DNA from: Mucilaginibacter celer
GTDB lineage: Bacteria; Bacteroidota; Bacteroidia; Sphingobacteriales; Sphingobacteriaceae
DNA length: 64,000 nt
Direction of reading: 5' to 3'
Assembly (NCBI RefSeq): GCF_003576455.2
Contig: NZ_CP032869.1
Location: forward strand, 2,790,001 to 2,854,000
Part shown: positions 18,383 through 27,008 of the stretch, one piece after another
Position numbering within the stretch: the stretch's first letter is position 1
Layout: each line of letters opens with the position of its first letter
Notes under the pieces: model-generated
What the model was told of the DNA's origin: nothing
Seen by the model: only the letters and a program-made list of their open reading frames with translations
The model's database searches: none
Translations under genes and position numbers: made by a program

Positions 18383-19645
18383 ATGATTTACATACTGCTC
18401 ATCCATATTATGATGCTTCAATTACCATTTGCAACAACAGCCCGGGCAGCGTTTAATTCAAACGCTGCTTATGCTGTTAAAGGCAATCATGATATGGTGA
18501 ACATTAAAGATCATGGGGCTAAGGGCGATGGCATTGCCAATGATACCCAGGCTATCAAAAACGCCATCGAATTTGCCCGCCAAAACAACCTTGCTACGGT
18601 ATACTTTCCGGCAGGCAAATATTTAATTGCTGATGCCGGCACCAAACCGGGTATCATCAAGCTGGCCAATGGTATAAGTTTTAAGGGCGACGGGCCGGAT
18701 AAAACACATATTATCCTATCGGGAGGCCGCAAAAATCCAAACTCAATCTTTTACCAGGATTGGCGCGAAGAACCCTCGGTTAACAACCTAACCGTACAGG
18801 GAATTGATTTTGATGGTAACCTGGGCAAACAGCTGTTTGATCCCGAATACCAGTTTTGCCATGCACTCAGCATTAACAACGGCAAAAATATCGAAGTTAA
18901 AAACTGCAAGTTTCAAAGTTTCAGAGGCGATGGCTTACTTTTTGGCGATACGTTTGAGCCTGAACTTAATGCCCGGATAGTTTTAAATGTTCAGGTTCAT
19001 GACAGCGAATTTTTTAATATTTATCGCGAAGGCACTATGTTTTGCTGTGTAAACGGGGCTTCGTTTTATAACAATTGGGTGCATGGCAATGGTTACCTGG
19101 TTGGCGGTGTTGATATTGAACGGCATGGCGCCAACGAAACGGTTACCAATGTAGCAGTTTACAACAACCTGTTTGATTTTAGGAAGGGTTTTGGCCCGGT
19201 TGAACGCGGCCGGGTTATTAGGTACCGCCGCGCGGTAACCATAGGCTATTTTTACAATGGCTACAACAACGGCACCGCCGACTCGCTGAGCGGGCATCAC
19301 CGCATTTACAACAATAAAATTTACCAGGGACAGATAGACTGCTTCGGCCATCTGGATGTTAGAATTATTGGGAATACAATAATTAACACTTTTGAAAACC
19401 TTAAAGGGGTACTTCATGTTAGTACACCGGCAATAAACGTTTCGGATGCCCGCAGTACAACCGGGCTCAGGGATATTGTTATCGATAGTAATTATATAAA
19501 ATCGGCTATTCCGGGTAACGGGATAGTGTTTTATAAATACAAAAAAGTAGCTGCCCGGCATAATATTCTTAAGGGCCGCAATTTAGGTGGTGTAATGCTG
19601 ATCGATTCGGAAGGGGCAATTAGCTCCAATATCACCAAAAAATAA
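18383..19645 (+). CDS. Beta-helix protein, pectate-lyase superfamily (copy 3, shortened)
   Basis: The third paralogue in the locus shares IKDHGAKGDGIANDTQAI, NGKNIEVKNCKFQSFRGDG, RRAVTIGYFYNGYNNG and NNKIYQGQIDCFG with copies 1 and 2. I chose the ATG at 18383 over the TTG at 18374 because it gives a clean signal peptide ending near TTARA. It has no lipobox Cys, so it should be periplasmic or secreted rather than lipid-anchored. At about 420 residues it lacks roughly the last 95 residues of the other copies. It overlaps the start of the Wza-type frame by one base, tying it to export. Confidence 0.85.
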   Translation: MIYILLIHIMMLQLPFATTARAAFNSNAAYAVKGNHDMVNIKDHGAKGDGIANDTQAIKNAIEFARQNNLATVYFPAGKYLIADAGTKPGIIKLANGISFKGDGPDKTHIILSGGRKNPNSIFYQDWREEPSVNNLTVQGIDFDGNLGKQLFDPEYQFCHALSINNGKNIEVKNCKFQSFRGDGLLFGDTFEPELNARIVLNVQVHDSEFFNIYREGTMFCCVNGASFYNNWVHGNGYLVGGVDIERHGANETVTNVAVYNNLFDFRKGFGPVERGRVIRYRRAVTIGYFYNGYNNGTADSLSGHHRIYNNKIYQGQIDCFGHLDVRIIGNTIINTFENLKGVLHVSTPAINVSDARSTTGLRDIVIDSNYIKSAIPGNGIVFYKYKKVAARHNILKGRNLGGVMLIDSEGAISSNITKK

Positions 19646-19686
19646 TGCAAATTTTTAATTCAAAACATCACTTGAAAAAAACATCA

Positions 19687-20466
19687 ATGGTAACTTATAA
19701 GATAGAAAAAACCTTTCTGGCCCTGCTAATTATAATTTGTGCCTTATCCTCCTGTCAATCGTACAAAAACGTGCCTTATTATAAAGATCTGGATAAAAGC
19801 GGCATTGTAACCGAAAAAATAACCAACAACACCAATTACATCATCCATACCGGCGATATTTTGGGAATTAACATCACAAGTCGCAATCCCGAATCGGCAG
19901 CGGTTTTTAATTATAATCTGGCAAGGGTAAACGGCAATGCCTATAACACTTCGCCCGATAACCCGGTTATCGGCTACCGGGTTGACGACAGCGGTAATAT
20001 CCACCTGCCCCTGGCCGGCGACATTAAAGCAGCCGGTTTAACTACCCAACAGCTAACAGAAAGTATGGGCAAAACCTTGCTTACTTATTTAAAAGACCCG
20101 GTAATCAACATCCGGATAGTAAACTTTAAAGTATATGTTTACGGCGACGTTGCCCGCCCCAACGCCTACACCATTACCGACGAGCACCCAACCGTTACCC
20201 AGGCCCTAACCATGGCCGGCGATTTAAATATAACCGGCTTACGTAAAAAAGTGCTGCTGATCAGAACCGAAGATGGCGAGCGCAAATACATTCCGCTCGA
20301 TCTTACTTCAAAAAATCTGTTTCAATCGCCTTACTTCTATTTAAAAAATAACGATGAAATATATGTAACGCCGGGCCGCTCAAAACTCACGGCCAATGGC
20401 TTGCCGGTTTTGGGTATCGTAATCTCGGCCCTATCGGTAATTGCAATAGTATTAACACGTAATTAG
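19687..20466 (+). CDS. Wza-type polysaccharide export lipoprotein
   Basis: The preferred ATG at 19687 gives a standard lipoprotein leader with lipobox ALSSC. An earlier in-frame ATG at 19645 overlaps the upstream stop and would put 14 polar residues ahead of it. The mature protein has the Poly_export domain (YIIHTGDILGINITSRN, DDSGNIHLPLAGDIKAAGL) and a SLBB-like segment (FKVYVYGDVARPNAYTITDE). The C-terminus ends in one hydrophobic helix. It would form the outer-membrane or periplasmic export channel with the co-polymerase encoded next, which starts 7 bases later. Confidence 0.9.
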   Translation: MVTYKIEKTFLALLIIICALSSCQSYKNVPYYKDLDKSGIVTEKITNNTNYIIHTGDILGINITSRNPESAAVFNYNLARVNGNAYNTSPDNPVIGYRVDDSGNIHLPLAGDIKAAGLTTQQLTESMGKTLLTYLKDPVINIRIVNFKVYVYGDVARPNAYTITDEHPTVTQALTMAGDLNITGLRKKVLLIRTEDGERKYIPLDLTSKNLFQSPYFYLKNNDEIYVTPGRSKLTANGLPVLGIVISALSVIAIVLTRN

Positions 20467-20473
20467 TAGTTTA

Positions 20474-22807
20474 ATGAGTACAAATCCCTCACAGTTTTTA
20501 ACCTTTGCTACCGAAAAGGAAAAAAACTCATCAGTTAGTTTAAAATCGCTTTTTGCCAAGTACCTGTATAACTGGCCCCTTATTGCAGCAACTATAGTTT
20601 TAATGCTTGTTATTGCTTTTGCCTATACCCAACTGGCCGACCCGGTTTACCAGGTAAAAGCTACCCTGCTGGTAAATACGCCGAAGGATGCTGATAAACC
20701 CGATGCCAATCAATCTGTACTGGATAAGATCGATCTTCCCAAATCGGCCGATGCGGTTGAGAATGAGATAGCCAAATTAAAATCGGCCAAATTAATTAAC
20801 CAGGTAATTAATGATTTACAACTGGATGTAAGTTACGAACAAAAGAAAGGCATAGGCTATAAGGATCTGTATGCTTCGCGTCCCTTTAAAATTCTGTTTA
20901 TAAAGCACAATGCTGATGCTAACCTTAAAGCGAAGGTATTTATCCAAATAAAAGACAGCAAATCGTTCCTGCTGCAAACAGATGGCGATAACAAACAGTA
21001 CTCGTTTAATGATGTGATGCACACCGACTGGGGCACCTGGAAAGTTATTCCTGCGGTAAACGCAGCCTCATTTGCGGGGCAGGCCATACGGGTATCATTG
21101 CTTGATGCCGATAAGCTAACCGAATACTACCAGAAAAACATAGATGCCAGCCTGGAAGATAAGCTTGCCACCGCTGTCGACCTGTCGTTTAACACAACAG
21201 ATAAGCAAAAGGGCAAAGACATCATCAATCAGCTGATTAAAGTGTATAATGATGATGAAATAGCTGATAAAAACAAGGAGACCCAAAATACCATCAACTT
21301 CATCGATCAGCGTCTGGCATCGCTCACCGGCGAATTATCCGGCGTTGAAAAAAATATTTCTGATTTTAAAAGCAGCAACCGGCTTACAGATATCACCTCC
21401 GATGCTAAATTTGAATTGGAGAAGCTGCAGAATAATGATAGCCGTTTAAGCGAGATCAATGTTCAGTTGAGTGTAATAAACGGTATTGAAGGTTTTGTTA
21501 ACTCGCCGCATACGGCCGACAAGGCTCCGGCTGTTATAGGCATTAATGATCCGTCGCTGGTAAGTTCGGTTGAGAAACTTTCGCAGCTGCAATTACAGCG
21601 GGATCAGCTTGCGGCTACCACTCCCGAAACCAATCCCGATTTTGAAGAGATCAATGCGCAGATTAAAACCACCAAGGCGGCAATAAAGGATAATGTTAAA
21701 AACATAAAAGCTTCCCTGCTAAATGCACAAAGCAAATTGCAGGCCCAAAGCTCATCGTCCGAATCGTCGATAGCGCACCTGCCGGGCCAGGAGCAGAAAT
21801 TCATCAGCATAAAAAGGCAGCAATCTATCAAAGAAAACCTGTATGTATACCTGCTGCAAAAACGCGAGGAAGTGTCCCTGAGTTACGCCACTACGGTATC
21901 AAACCATAAAGTGCTTGATGCAGCTCATAGTCTGCCATCAAAATGGCCTAATAACAAAATTATTTACCTGGCTGCTTTGGTTTTGGGCGTTATACTGCCC
22001 GCTATAGGAATTTACCTTGCACAGCTGCTAAAAGGCGTGGTACTGGACCCGGCCGAAGTGGAAAACGTTACAGAAATGCCTGTTTTAGGCGAAATTGCAG
22101 CTTCTCCCAAACCAGGCCTTACCCAACATGGCCTGATTATAGAACAGCTAAGAAGCCTGAGAACGCAATTGTACGATTTGCACGGAGAAGGCAAAAAAGC
22201 AAATGTAACCTTGATTACGTCCAGTATCTCGAGCGAGGGAAAAAGCTTTGTGGCAGGCAACCTCGGCAATATTTTTGCCAATACCGGCCGAAAAACCGTA
22301 ATACTTGAGCTGGACCTGAGGCGATCGGCAATTAAAGATATTTTTAAGCTTTCGAAAAAGCAGGCGGGCATTTCAGATTACCTACGTGGAAATGCCACGT
22401 TGGCAAAAATTATCCAGCCATCCGGCGTTAACGCATCTTTGGATATTATCAGCAGCGGATCGGCTGTTTCAAACCCTACCGAATTGCTGGAAAACGGAAA
22501 GCTTAATGAGTTGATAGCCGATCTTAAAAACAGCTACAGCGATATTATCATCGATAGTCCTCCGGCACATCTTGTTGCCGATGCTTATATCATTTCGCGC
22601 ATCAGTGATGTTACTTTATATGTGGTACGGCAGGGCGTAACACCCAAAAGCGAGCTTGCCTTTATCAAAACCCTGCTTAAAGAAAACAAGCTGCCAAACA
22701 TGCAAATTGTATTTAACGGGGTTGATGTTAAAAAATTTGGTTACGGATACGAGTATGATAACGCATACTACCAGGCAACATCCATACCCGGCGAGCTATC
22801 GGCCTGA
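20474..22807 (+). CDS. Wzc-type polysaccharide co-polymerase with BY-kinase domain
   Basis: The product is 777 residues. It has an N-terminal Wzz region with a first membrane helix (about 31-50), a long coiled-coil periplasmic segment (about 230-450) and a second helix (about 495-515). The C-terminal kinase has a Walker A segment TSSISSEGKS (about residue 580), an A' motif VILELDLRR in which the usual first Asp is Glu, and a Walker B segment DIIIDSPPA. The extreme C-terminus carries a tyrosine cluster (YGYEYDNAYYQ), the typical autophosphorylation tail. It would control chain length and polymerisation together with Wza and Wzy. Confidence 0.9.
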   Translation: MSTNPSQFLTFATEKEKNSSVSLKSLFAKYLYNWPLIAATIVLMLVIAFAYTQLADPVYQVKATLLVNTPKDADKPDANQSVLDKIDLPKSADAVENEIAKLKSAKLINQVINDLQLDVSYEQKKGIGYKDLYASRPFKILFIKHNADANLKAKVFIQIKDSKSFLLQTDGDNKQYSFNDVMHTDWGTWKVIPAVNAASFAGQAIRVSLLDADKLTEYYQKNIDASLEDKLATAVDLSFNTTDKQKGKDIINQLIKVYNDDEIADKNKETQNTINFIDQRLASLTGELSGVEKNISDFKSSNRLTDITSDAKFELEKLQNNDSRLSEINVQLSVINGIEGFVNSPHTADKAPAVIGINDPSLVSSVEKLSQLQLQRDQLAATTPETNPDFEEINAQIKTTKAAIKDNVKNIKASLLNAQSKLQAQSSSSESSIAHLPGQEQKFISIKRQQSIKENLYVYLLQKREEVSLSYATTVSNHKVLDAAHSLPSKWPNNKIIYLAALVLGVILPAIGIYLAQLLKGVVLDPAEVENVTEMPVLGEIAASPKPGLTQHGLIIEQLRSLRTQLYDLHGEGKKANVTLITSSISSEGKSFVAGNLGNIFANTGRKTVILELDLRRSAIKDIFKLSKKQAGISDYLRGNATLAKIIQPSGVNASLDIISSGSAVSNPTELLENGKLNELIADLKNSYSDIIIDSPPAHLVADAYIISRISDVTLYVVRQGVTPKSELAFIKTLLKENKLPNMQIVFNGVDVKKFGYGYEYDNAYYQATSIPGELSA

Positions 22808-22836
22808 TTATTATTTGCTGTTACCATTTGTATTAA

Positions 22837-23982
22837 ATGAAGAAGTTATTTGTTTGCTCAGAGTTTTATGCCGGGTTATTACCCTTTGCCGCTACCATAG
22901 TTAACGCCATGCGCGCTGAGGATACGTATGGCATATTTGTGTGTACCGGCAAATGTGATTACCGCAAAGCCCTTATACCTAACGGAAATAATTACCTGTT
23001 TCTTGATTTTCCGGAAAGTAAGGTTAAAGGGCTGCTTCAACATATTTATCCTGCGCAACTATTAAAGGAGATAATCCGGGTTTGTAAAACCAACAAAATT
23101 GATGTGATCCACCTGCTAACCGAAGATGCATCGCTCGCCCTTCATTTAAGCCAGTTAAAAAAGCTTGCCAAAGTGTACTACACTGTTCACGATCTGTTTT
23201 TTCATGAAAAGGTTTATAAAAATATATTCAGCAAGTTGTTGCGCAATGTACTTGTTTATAAACGGGTTAAATATTTAATAAAAAACACAGATAACCTGGT
23301 TACCAGCAGCAGATATCAATACGATTGGATGAAGAAAAACTTCACCCGTCAAAACATTTACTACCATAACTTTCCTACACTGGTTACCGATGTTATTAAA
23401 GCCGGCAATAAAGCTGTACCCGAACTGGCGGGTATTAATAACTACATTTTATTTTTTGGGCAGATTGAACAGTACAAAGGGGTTGATATCCTGTACAACG
23501 CCTATATTAATTCAACCGGCACACCGAAACCTCCGCTGGTTATTGCCGGCAAGGGCCATATCTATTTTGAAAGAGACTTAACAAAGGAACATAATGTAAT
23601 CTTCATTAACCGGTATATTGATGATGAAGAGATCAGGCAGCTATTTACCAATGCATTTTGTGCTGTTTTTCCGTACATCTCGGGCACACAATCGGGCATA
23701 TTATCCATTCCTTATTATTTCAGGGTGCCAACTTTGGTATCAGATATCCCGTTTTTTAAGCAATTGATTATTGATAATGTAACCAGCATCAGTTTCAGTA
23801 ATGATTCCCCTGCGGTCTTGATGCAAAAGATAAAAAAACTGGAAAATGGCTACCATGAAGAGCTTACCAATGCGGGGGCTAAATTTTATGAAGAGGTTTA
23901 TGACGAAGAGGTGTTGCGCAAACAATTTTCGGCCATTTATGCTGAAGAGATGGTTTTAGACCAGGCTGTGCCTGGCTTATAA
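22837..23982 (+). CDS. GT4-like glycosyltransferase
   Basis: This 381-residue GT-B enzyme starts 29 bases after the co-polymerase gene. Recognisable parts are the N-terminal Rossmann half (VIHLLTEDASLALHLSQL, YYTVHDLFFHEK) and the C-terminal donor site (NYILFFGQIEQYKGVDILYNAY, ISGTQSGILSIPYYFRVPTLVSD). The usual GT4 E-x7-E is weakly conserved, with SGILSIPYY in its place, so family assignment is tentative while the glycosyltransferase call is firm. It is likely to build the exopolysaccharide repeat unit. Confidence 0.82.
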   Translation: MKKLFVCSEFYAGLLPFAATIVNAMRAEDTYGIFVCTGKCDYRKALIPNGNNYLFLDFPESKVKGLLQHIYPAQLLKEIIRVCKTNKIDVIHLLTEDASLALHLSQLKKLAKVYYTVHDLFFHEKVYKNIFSKLLRNVLVYKRVKYLIKNTDNLVTSSRYQYDWMKKNFTRQNIYYHNFPTLVTDVIKAGNKAVPELAGINNYILFFGQIEQYKGVDILYNAYINSTGTPKPPLVIAGKGHIYFERDLTKEHNVIFINRYIDDEEIRQLFTNAFCAVFPYISGTQSGILSIPYYFRVPTLVSDIPFFKQLIIDNVTSISFSNDSPAVLMQKIKKLENGYHEELTNAGAKFYEEVYDEEVLRKQFSAIYAEEMVLDQAVPGL

Positions 23983-23994
23983 AAATATACAGTA

Positions 23995-24438
23995 ATGGAA
24001 ATTATCGCTATAACCGAAAACCAACTAACGCATTGTGCCGCAATCCTGATAGAGGCCTACAACGCCCCACCCTGGAATTGCCGGTGGACGCCCGAAAAAG
24101 CACATCAATATTTAGGCGAGTTAATTGATCACCGGGATTTTGTAGGTTTTATGATTTACGATGAAAACCAACCCGCCGGTGCCATTTTAGGACATAAAAA
24201 AACCTGGTGGACCAACAAGCAGTTAATGATTGATGAATTATTTGTTTCACCGGCACATCAAAAAAAAGGTTACGGCAAAAAACTTCTGCAATTTTGCGAA
24301 GAGTATGCCAACAGCAACCAGATTGAACTATTGGTTTTAATGACCAACAAATACCTCCCGGTGTACGATTTTTACGAAATGGCCGGTTATACTCTTGCCG
24401 ATCAATACGTGTTTATGTTTAAGCAGTTAAACACATAA
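23995..24438 (+). CDS. GNAT family N-acetyltransferase
   Basis: This 147-residue protein has the acetyl-CoA-binding motif A of the GNAT fold (LFVSPAHQKKGYGKKLLQF, Q/R-x-x-G-x-G/A) and the C-terminal YDFYEMAGY segment. It begins 12 bases after the glycosyltransferase gene, so it is probably the last gene of the export operon. It might acetylate an amino sugar of the polymer precursor. A general acetylation or resistance role is equally possible. Confidence 0.82.
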   Translation: MEIIAITENQLTHCAAILIEAYNAPPWNCRWTPEKAHQYLGELIDHRDFVGFMIYDENQPAGAILGHKKTWWTNKQLMIDELFVSPAHQKKGYGKKLLQFCEEYANSNQIELLVLMTNKYLPVYDFYEMAGYTLADQYVFMFKQLNT

Positions 24439-24500
24439 CCGTTGTTTTTTGAATATATTAGTGCATGAAAGGCCAGCCCATCAAAAGGCTGCAATAAATC

Positions 24501-25100
24501 ATGCCCGAAATACAACCAGAAGCAGAGGTATACTTAAAATCGGTAAAGGCATTTTGCCCCGGTATTACTGATGATGAGTTGGCATTATTTGCATCAAAGT
24601 TCAGTTTTAAAGTTCTGAATAAGAAAGAATTGTTTCTTGAATCGGGCAAAGTTCAAAAACATTTGGGTTTTGTGGTGAAAGGGCTGCTCCGTTCGTCCTT
24701 TGTCGATCCGGAGGGTAATGAAATTACTGTAGGCTTTTATTCGGAAGGAGATTACGCTACGCACTACCCGGCCTTTATTGCCAGGCAGCCCAGCAAATAT
24801 TCAATACAGTGCCTGGAGCCTACAACATTTATTTGCCTTTCGTTTGATGATCTGCAATGGATCTATCGGCAGTCGCCCACTTTTGAAAGATACGGCAGGT
24901 TGATAGCCGAAGAGATTTTGAAGCGGCAGCAGGCCCGCATAGAAAGCTTCATCTTTCAAACCGCCGAAGAGCGTTATCTTGATTTTATTAAGCATCGCCC
25001 TACCCTGTTCAACCGCATCTCGCTTTCCCATCTTTGCAGTTTCCTCGGCATCGAACGCCAGACACTTACCCGCATCCGCCAGCACCTGGCCCGTAAATAG
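24501..25100 (+). CDS. Crp/Fnr family transcriptional regulator
   Basis: This 199-residue protein has an N-terminal cyclic-nucleotide-binding-type barrel (KELFLESGKVQKHLGFVVKG, YSEGDYATHYPAFI) and a C-terminal helix-turn-helix (ISLSHLCSFLGIERQTLTRIR). No Fe-S Cys cluster is seen. The usual phosphate-binding Arg of true CRP proteins is not evident, so the ligand is unknown. A quinone-reductase gene follows 78 bases later with a palindrome in the gap, which suggests local regulation of the downstream redox genes. Confidence 0.85.
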   Translation: MPEIQPEAEVYLKSVKAFCPGITDDELALFASKFSFKVLNKKELFLESGKVQKHLGFVVKGLLRSSFVDPEGNEITVGFYSEGDYATHYPAFIARQPSKYSIQCLEPTTFICLSFDDLQWIYRQSPTFERYGRLIAEEILKRQQARIESFIFQTAEERYLDFIKHRPTLFNRISLSHLCSFLGIERQTLTRIRQHLARK

Positions 25101-25107
25101 TTTTTTT

Positions 25108-25123
25108 TGACGCATTTGCGTCA
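25108..25123 (+). promoter_or_regulatory. Perfect palindrome, candidate Crp/Fnr operator
   Basis: TGACGCA-TT-TGCGTCA is a 7-bp perfect inverted repeat with a 2-base centre, preceded by eight T residues. Its half-site resembles the TTGAC/TGTGA type sites of the Crp/Fnr superfamily. It lies 8 bases after the regulator stop and 55 bases before the oxidoreductase ATG. Confidence 0.5.
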
Positions 25124-25178
25124 GGTACGCCCTCCGTTTCCTTAGCAAATTTGCAGTATCAAATTAAAACGTACTGCA

Positions 25179-25766
25179 ATGAAAAAGAACATATTACTGA
25201 TACTCGGCCACCCATCCGAAAATTCATTTTGTAATGCATTGCTCAATGCATATAGTGCCGGAGCCGAAAGTGCCGGAGCAACCTGCAAAATAATTTATAT
25301 ATCCCGGTTAAACTTCAATGTAAACCTTGCCGATGGCTACAAAACCGGCGAAGCGATGCAACTTGAAGAAGACCTCGTTACATCCCAACAACTTATTCAA
25401 TGGGCCGATCACGTGGTTTTGGCTTATCCCAACTGGTGGGGCTTTATGCCCGCTATCACCAAAGGTTTTATCGACAGGATTTTTCTACCTGGTTTCGCGT
25501 TTAAAAACCATTCAGGCAAAATCTTTCCCGAAAAGCTTCTAAAAGGGAAAAGCCTGCGTTTGCTGGTAACCATGGATACCCCGAAGCTATGGTTTTACCT
25601 CATCTACCGTGCATCTCAATATCAAATTTTGAAAGATATTGTGTTTGGCTACGTGGGGTTCGATCCTATCCGGTTTACCACCTTCGGTTTTATCAGAAAA
25701 TCAACCGACAAGCTGCGCAGCAAATGGCTACAAAAAGCCGAGCAGCTTGGAAAACTTCTTAAATAA
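25179..25766 (+). CDS. NAD(P)H oxidoreductase, flavodoxin-like fold
   Basis: This 195-residue protein belongs to the NQO1/KefF/MdaB-type quinone reductase family. It has the N-terminal FMN/FAD loop (ILLILGHPSENSFCNAL), the middle WADHVVLAYPNWWGFMPAITKGFIDR segment (shown here for identification) and a late FGxVGFDPIR segment. It should reduce quinones by two electrons with NAD(P)H in the cytosol. It is the first gene after the Crp/Fnr regulator and probably heads the redox operon. Confidence 0.85.
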   Translation: MKKNILLILGHPSENSFCNALLNAYSAGAESAGATCKIIYISRLNFNVNLADGYKTGEAMQLEEDLVTSQQLIQWADHVVLAYPNWWGFMPAITKGFIDRIFLPGFAFKNHSGKIFPEKLLKGKSLRLLVTMDTPKLWFYLIYRASQYQILKDIVFGYVGFDPIRFTTFGFIRKSTDKLRSKWLQKAEQLGKLLK

Positions 25767-25810
25767 TTGAATATCAAAACAATACAACACACCATTAAAA
25801 TCAAAAAATT

Positions 25811-26029
25811 ATGACACAGTATATCAACGGGGGCACACTTACCCCTATCAACCCTAAAAAAGCATTCCGTATTCACTTACTTGTTTTTGCACTGGTTACA
25901 CCGGCAATATGGTTTATCTGGTACTTGACAGACAGATCATATCCATGGCCACTATGGAGTACACCGGCATGGGCAATAGGGGTATTGTTTCACTACCTCG
26001 GGGTTTATATTTTCAAAAAGCAAAACTAA
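25811..26029 (+). CDS. Small two-helix membrane protein (2TM-domain type)
   Basis: This 72-residue protein has two hydrophobic helices (about 24-41 and 51-66) joined by a short loop containing YPWPLWSTP. This is the layout of the 2TM domain family, often found near regulators and redox proteins in Bacteroidota. It starts 44 bases after the oxidoreductase gene. Function is unknown. A membrane adaptor role is only a guess. Confidence 0.7.
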   Translation: MTQYINGGTLTPINPKKAFRIHLLVFALVTPAIWFIWYLTDRSYPWPLWSTPAWAIGVLFHYLGVYIFKKQN

Positions 26030-26048
26030 ATGCGTTTAGAACCACCCA

Positions 26049-26103
26049 CCCCGGCTGTGATCCTCGTCACACTTTTTTAGTGACTTTCCTCCTACGGCCG
26101 GGG
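26049..26103 (+). promoter_or_regulatory. Intergenic hairpin containing a CRP-consensus-like palindrome
   Basis: CCCCGGC at 26049-26055 pairs perfectly with GCCGGGG at 26097-26103, and the stem can extend by four more pairs with wobbles. On its inner side lies TGTGA-TCCTCG-TCACA (26056-26071), an exact TGTGA-N6-TCACA. No T tract follows, so it is not an ordinary terminator. It may be a second Crp-type operator, an RNA structure, or both. Confidence 0.45.
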
Positions 26104-26188
26104 CCCTGTTTGATAGTAGGTTTGCTTATATAAACAGGCGGTTATCTCGATCTGAAACCATCAATTAACAAATTAAAAATAAAAGGCA

Positions 26189-26968
26189 ATGAAAGCCAAA
26201 ACACAAATAATAACAAAAGTAAAAGCAGGATTTTTAATCACAGCATTATTGTGCAGCCTGGGTTTAAGAGCACAAAATTTAGCTAAACCAGCGCCTGTTC
26301 AGGATCAAATAGTTAATGAAAACCCAAAGGTTAAATTAACCAGGTACGAAGTTAAGCCTGAACATCAAAAAGCTTTCCGCAAAGCGATAAGCAACTATGT
26401 TAATTTTTCGCTTAAGCAAAAAGGGAACATCCTATCGGAAGCTTTTTATGAGCAGGAAAAGCCGGATGTACTGTGGATTATTGAAAGATGGGATTCACAA
26501 ACACTATTGAACAGGATAGAAAAAAGTGAAAACTTTAAAGTAATCCAATCGCTATCGGCAAAAGCGCTGATCCAACCGGCTAAGGTGATTTATGTAAAAG
26601 ATCTGGAGCCGATATCTAAACAGCAATGGCGTACCGCAGCAAATAAAACCGATACCCCTATTACCATTATGCTTTTTGTAGATAGCAAAGCGGGAACAGA
26701 CGACGATTTTAAACGGGTTTACCACACAGCCATGCCACAGTTCCGCAGCGAGCCCGGCGTTATCAACTACCAGCTTTCGCAGTTTGAAGATGACAGCACA
26801 CAGTTTGTAACCTACGAAAAATTCAGGAACGAAGACGCATTTCAATATCACCTCAATTTTAAGCCGATACAGCCGGTTATTGATTATCTGAATACAAGTA
26901 TCAAACAACAGCCTTTTCAAAAAGGTATTCATAGGCTTATCGCATTTACAGCTTCAGGCGATAATTAA
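26189..26968 (+). CDS. Exported protein with two ABM (quinol monooxygenase-like) domains
   Basis: This 259-residue protein has a signal peptide (ending near LGLRAQN). Two ferredoxin-like antibiotic-biosynthesis-monooxygenase units follow: residues about 47-115 (KLTRYEVKPEHQKAFRKAI, FYEQEKPDVLWIIERWDS) and about 150-225 (ITIMLFVDSKAG, PGVINYQLSQFEDDSTQFVTY). Typical ABM proteins (YgiN-like) act on quinols or heme as dimers, so the fused pair may be a built-in dimer. Export to the periplasm is unusual for the family. It is in a redox/electrophile gene set. Confidence 0.78.
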   Translation: MKAKTQIITKVKAGFLITALLCSLGLRAQNLAKPAPVQDQIVNENPKVKLTRYEVKPEHQKAFRKAISNYVNFSLKQKGNILSEAFYEQEKPDVLWIIERWDSQTLLNRIEKSENFKVIQSLSAKALIQPAKVIYVKDLEPISKQQWRTAANKTDTPITIMLFVDSKAGTDDDFKRVYHTAMPQFRSEPGVINYQLSQFEDDSTQFVTYEKFRNEDAFQYHLNFKPIQPVIDYLNTSIKQQPFQKGIHRLIAFTASGDN

Positions 26969-27008
26969 TAAATATTCAAATACTTAACACACATAAATTC
27001 TTAAAAAA

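Noticed and set aside
24501..25100. Assigning true cAMP-CRP function to the regulator
   Set aside because: The phosphate-binding Arg context of cAMP receptors is not evident and ligand specificity cannot be inferred.
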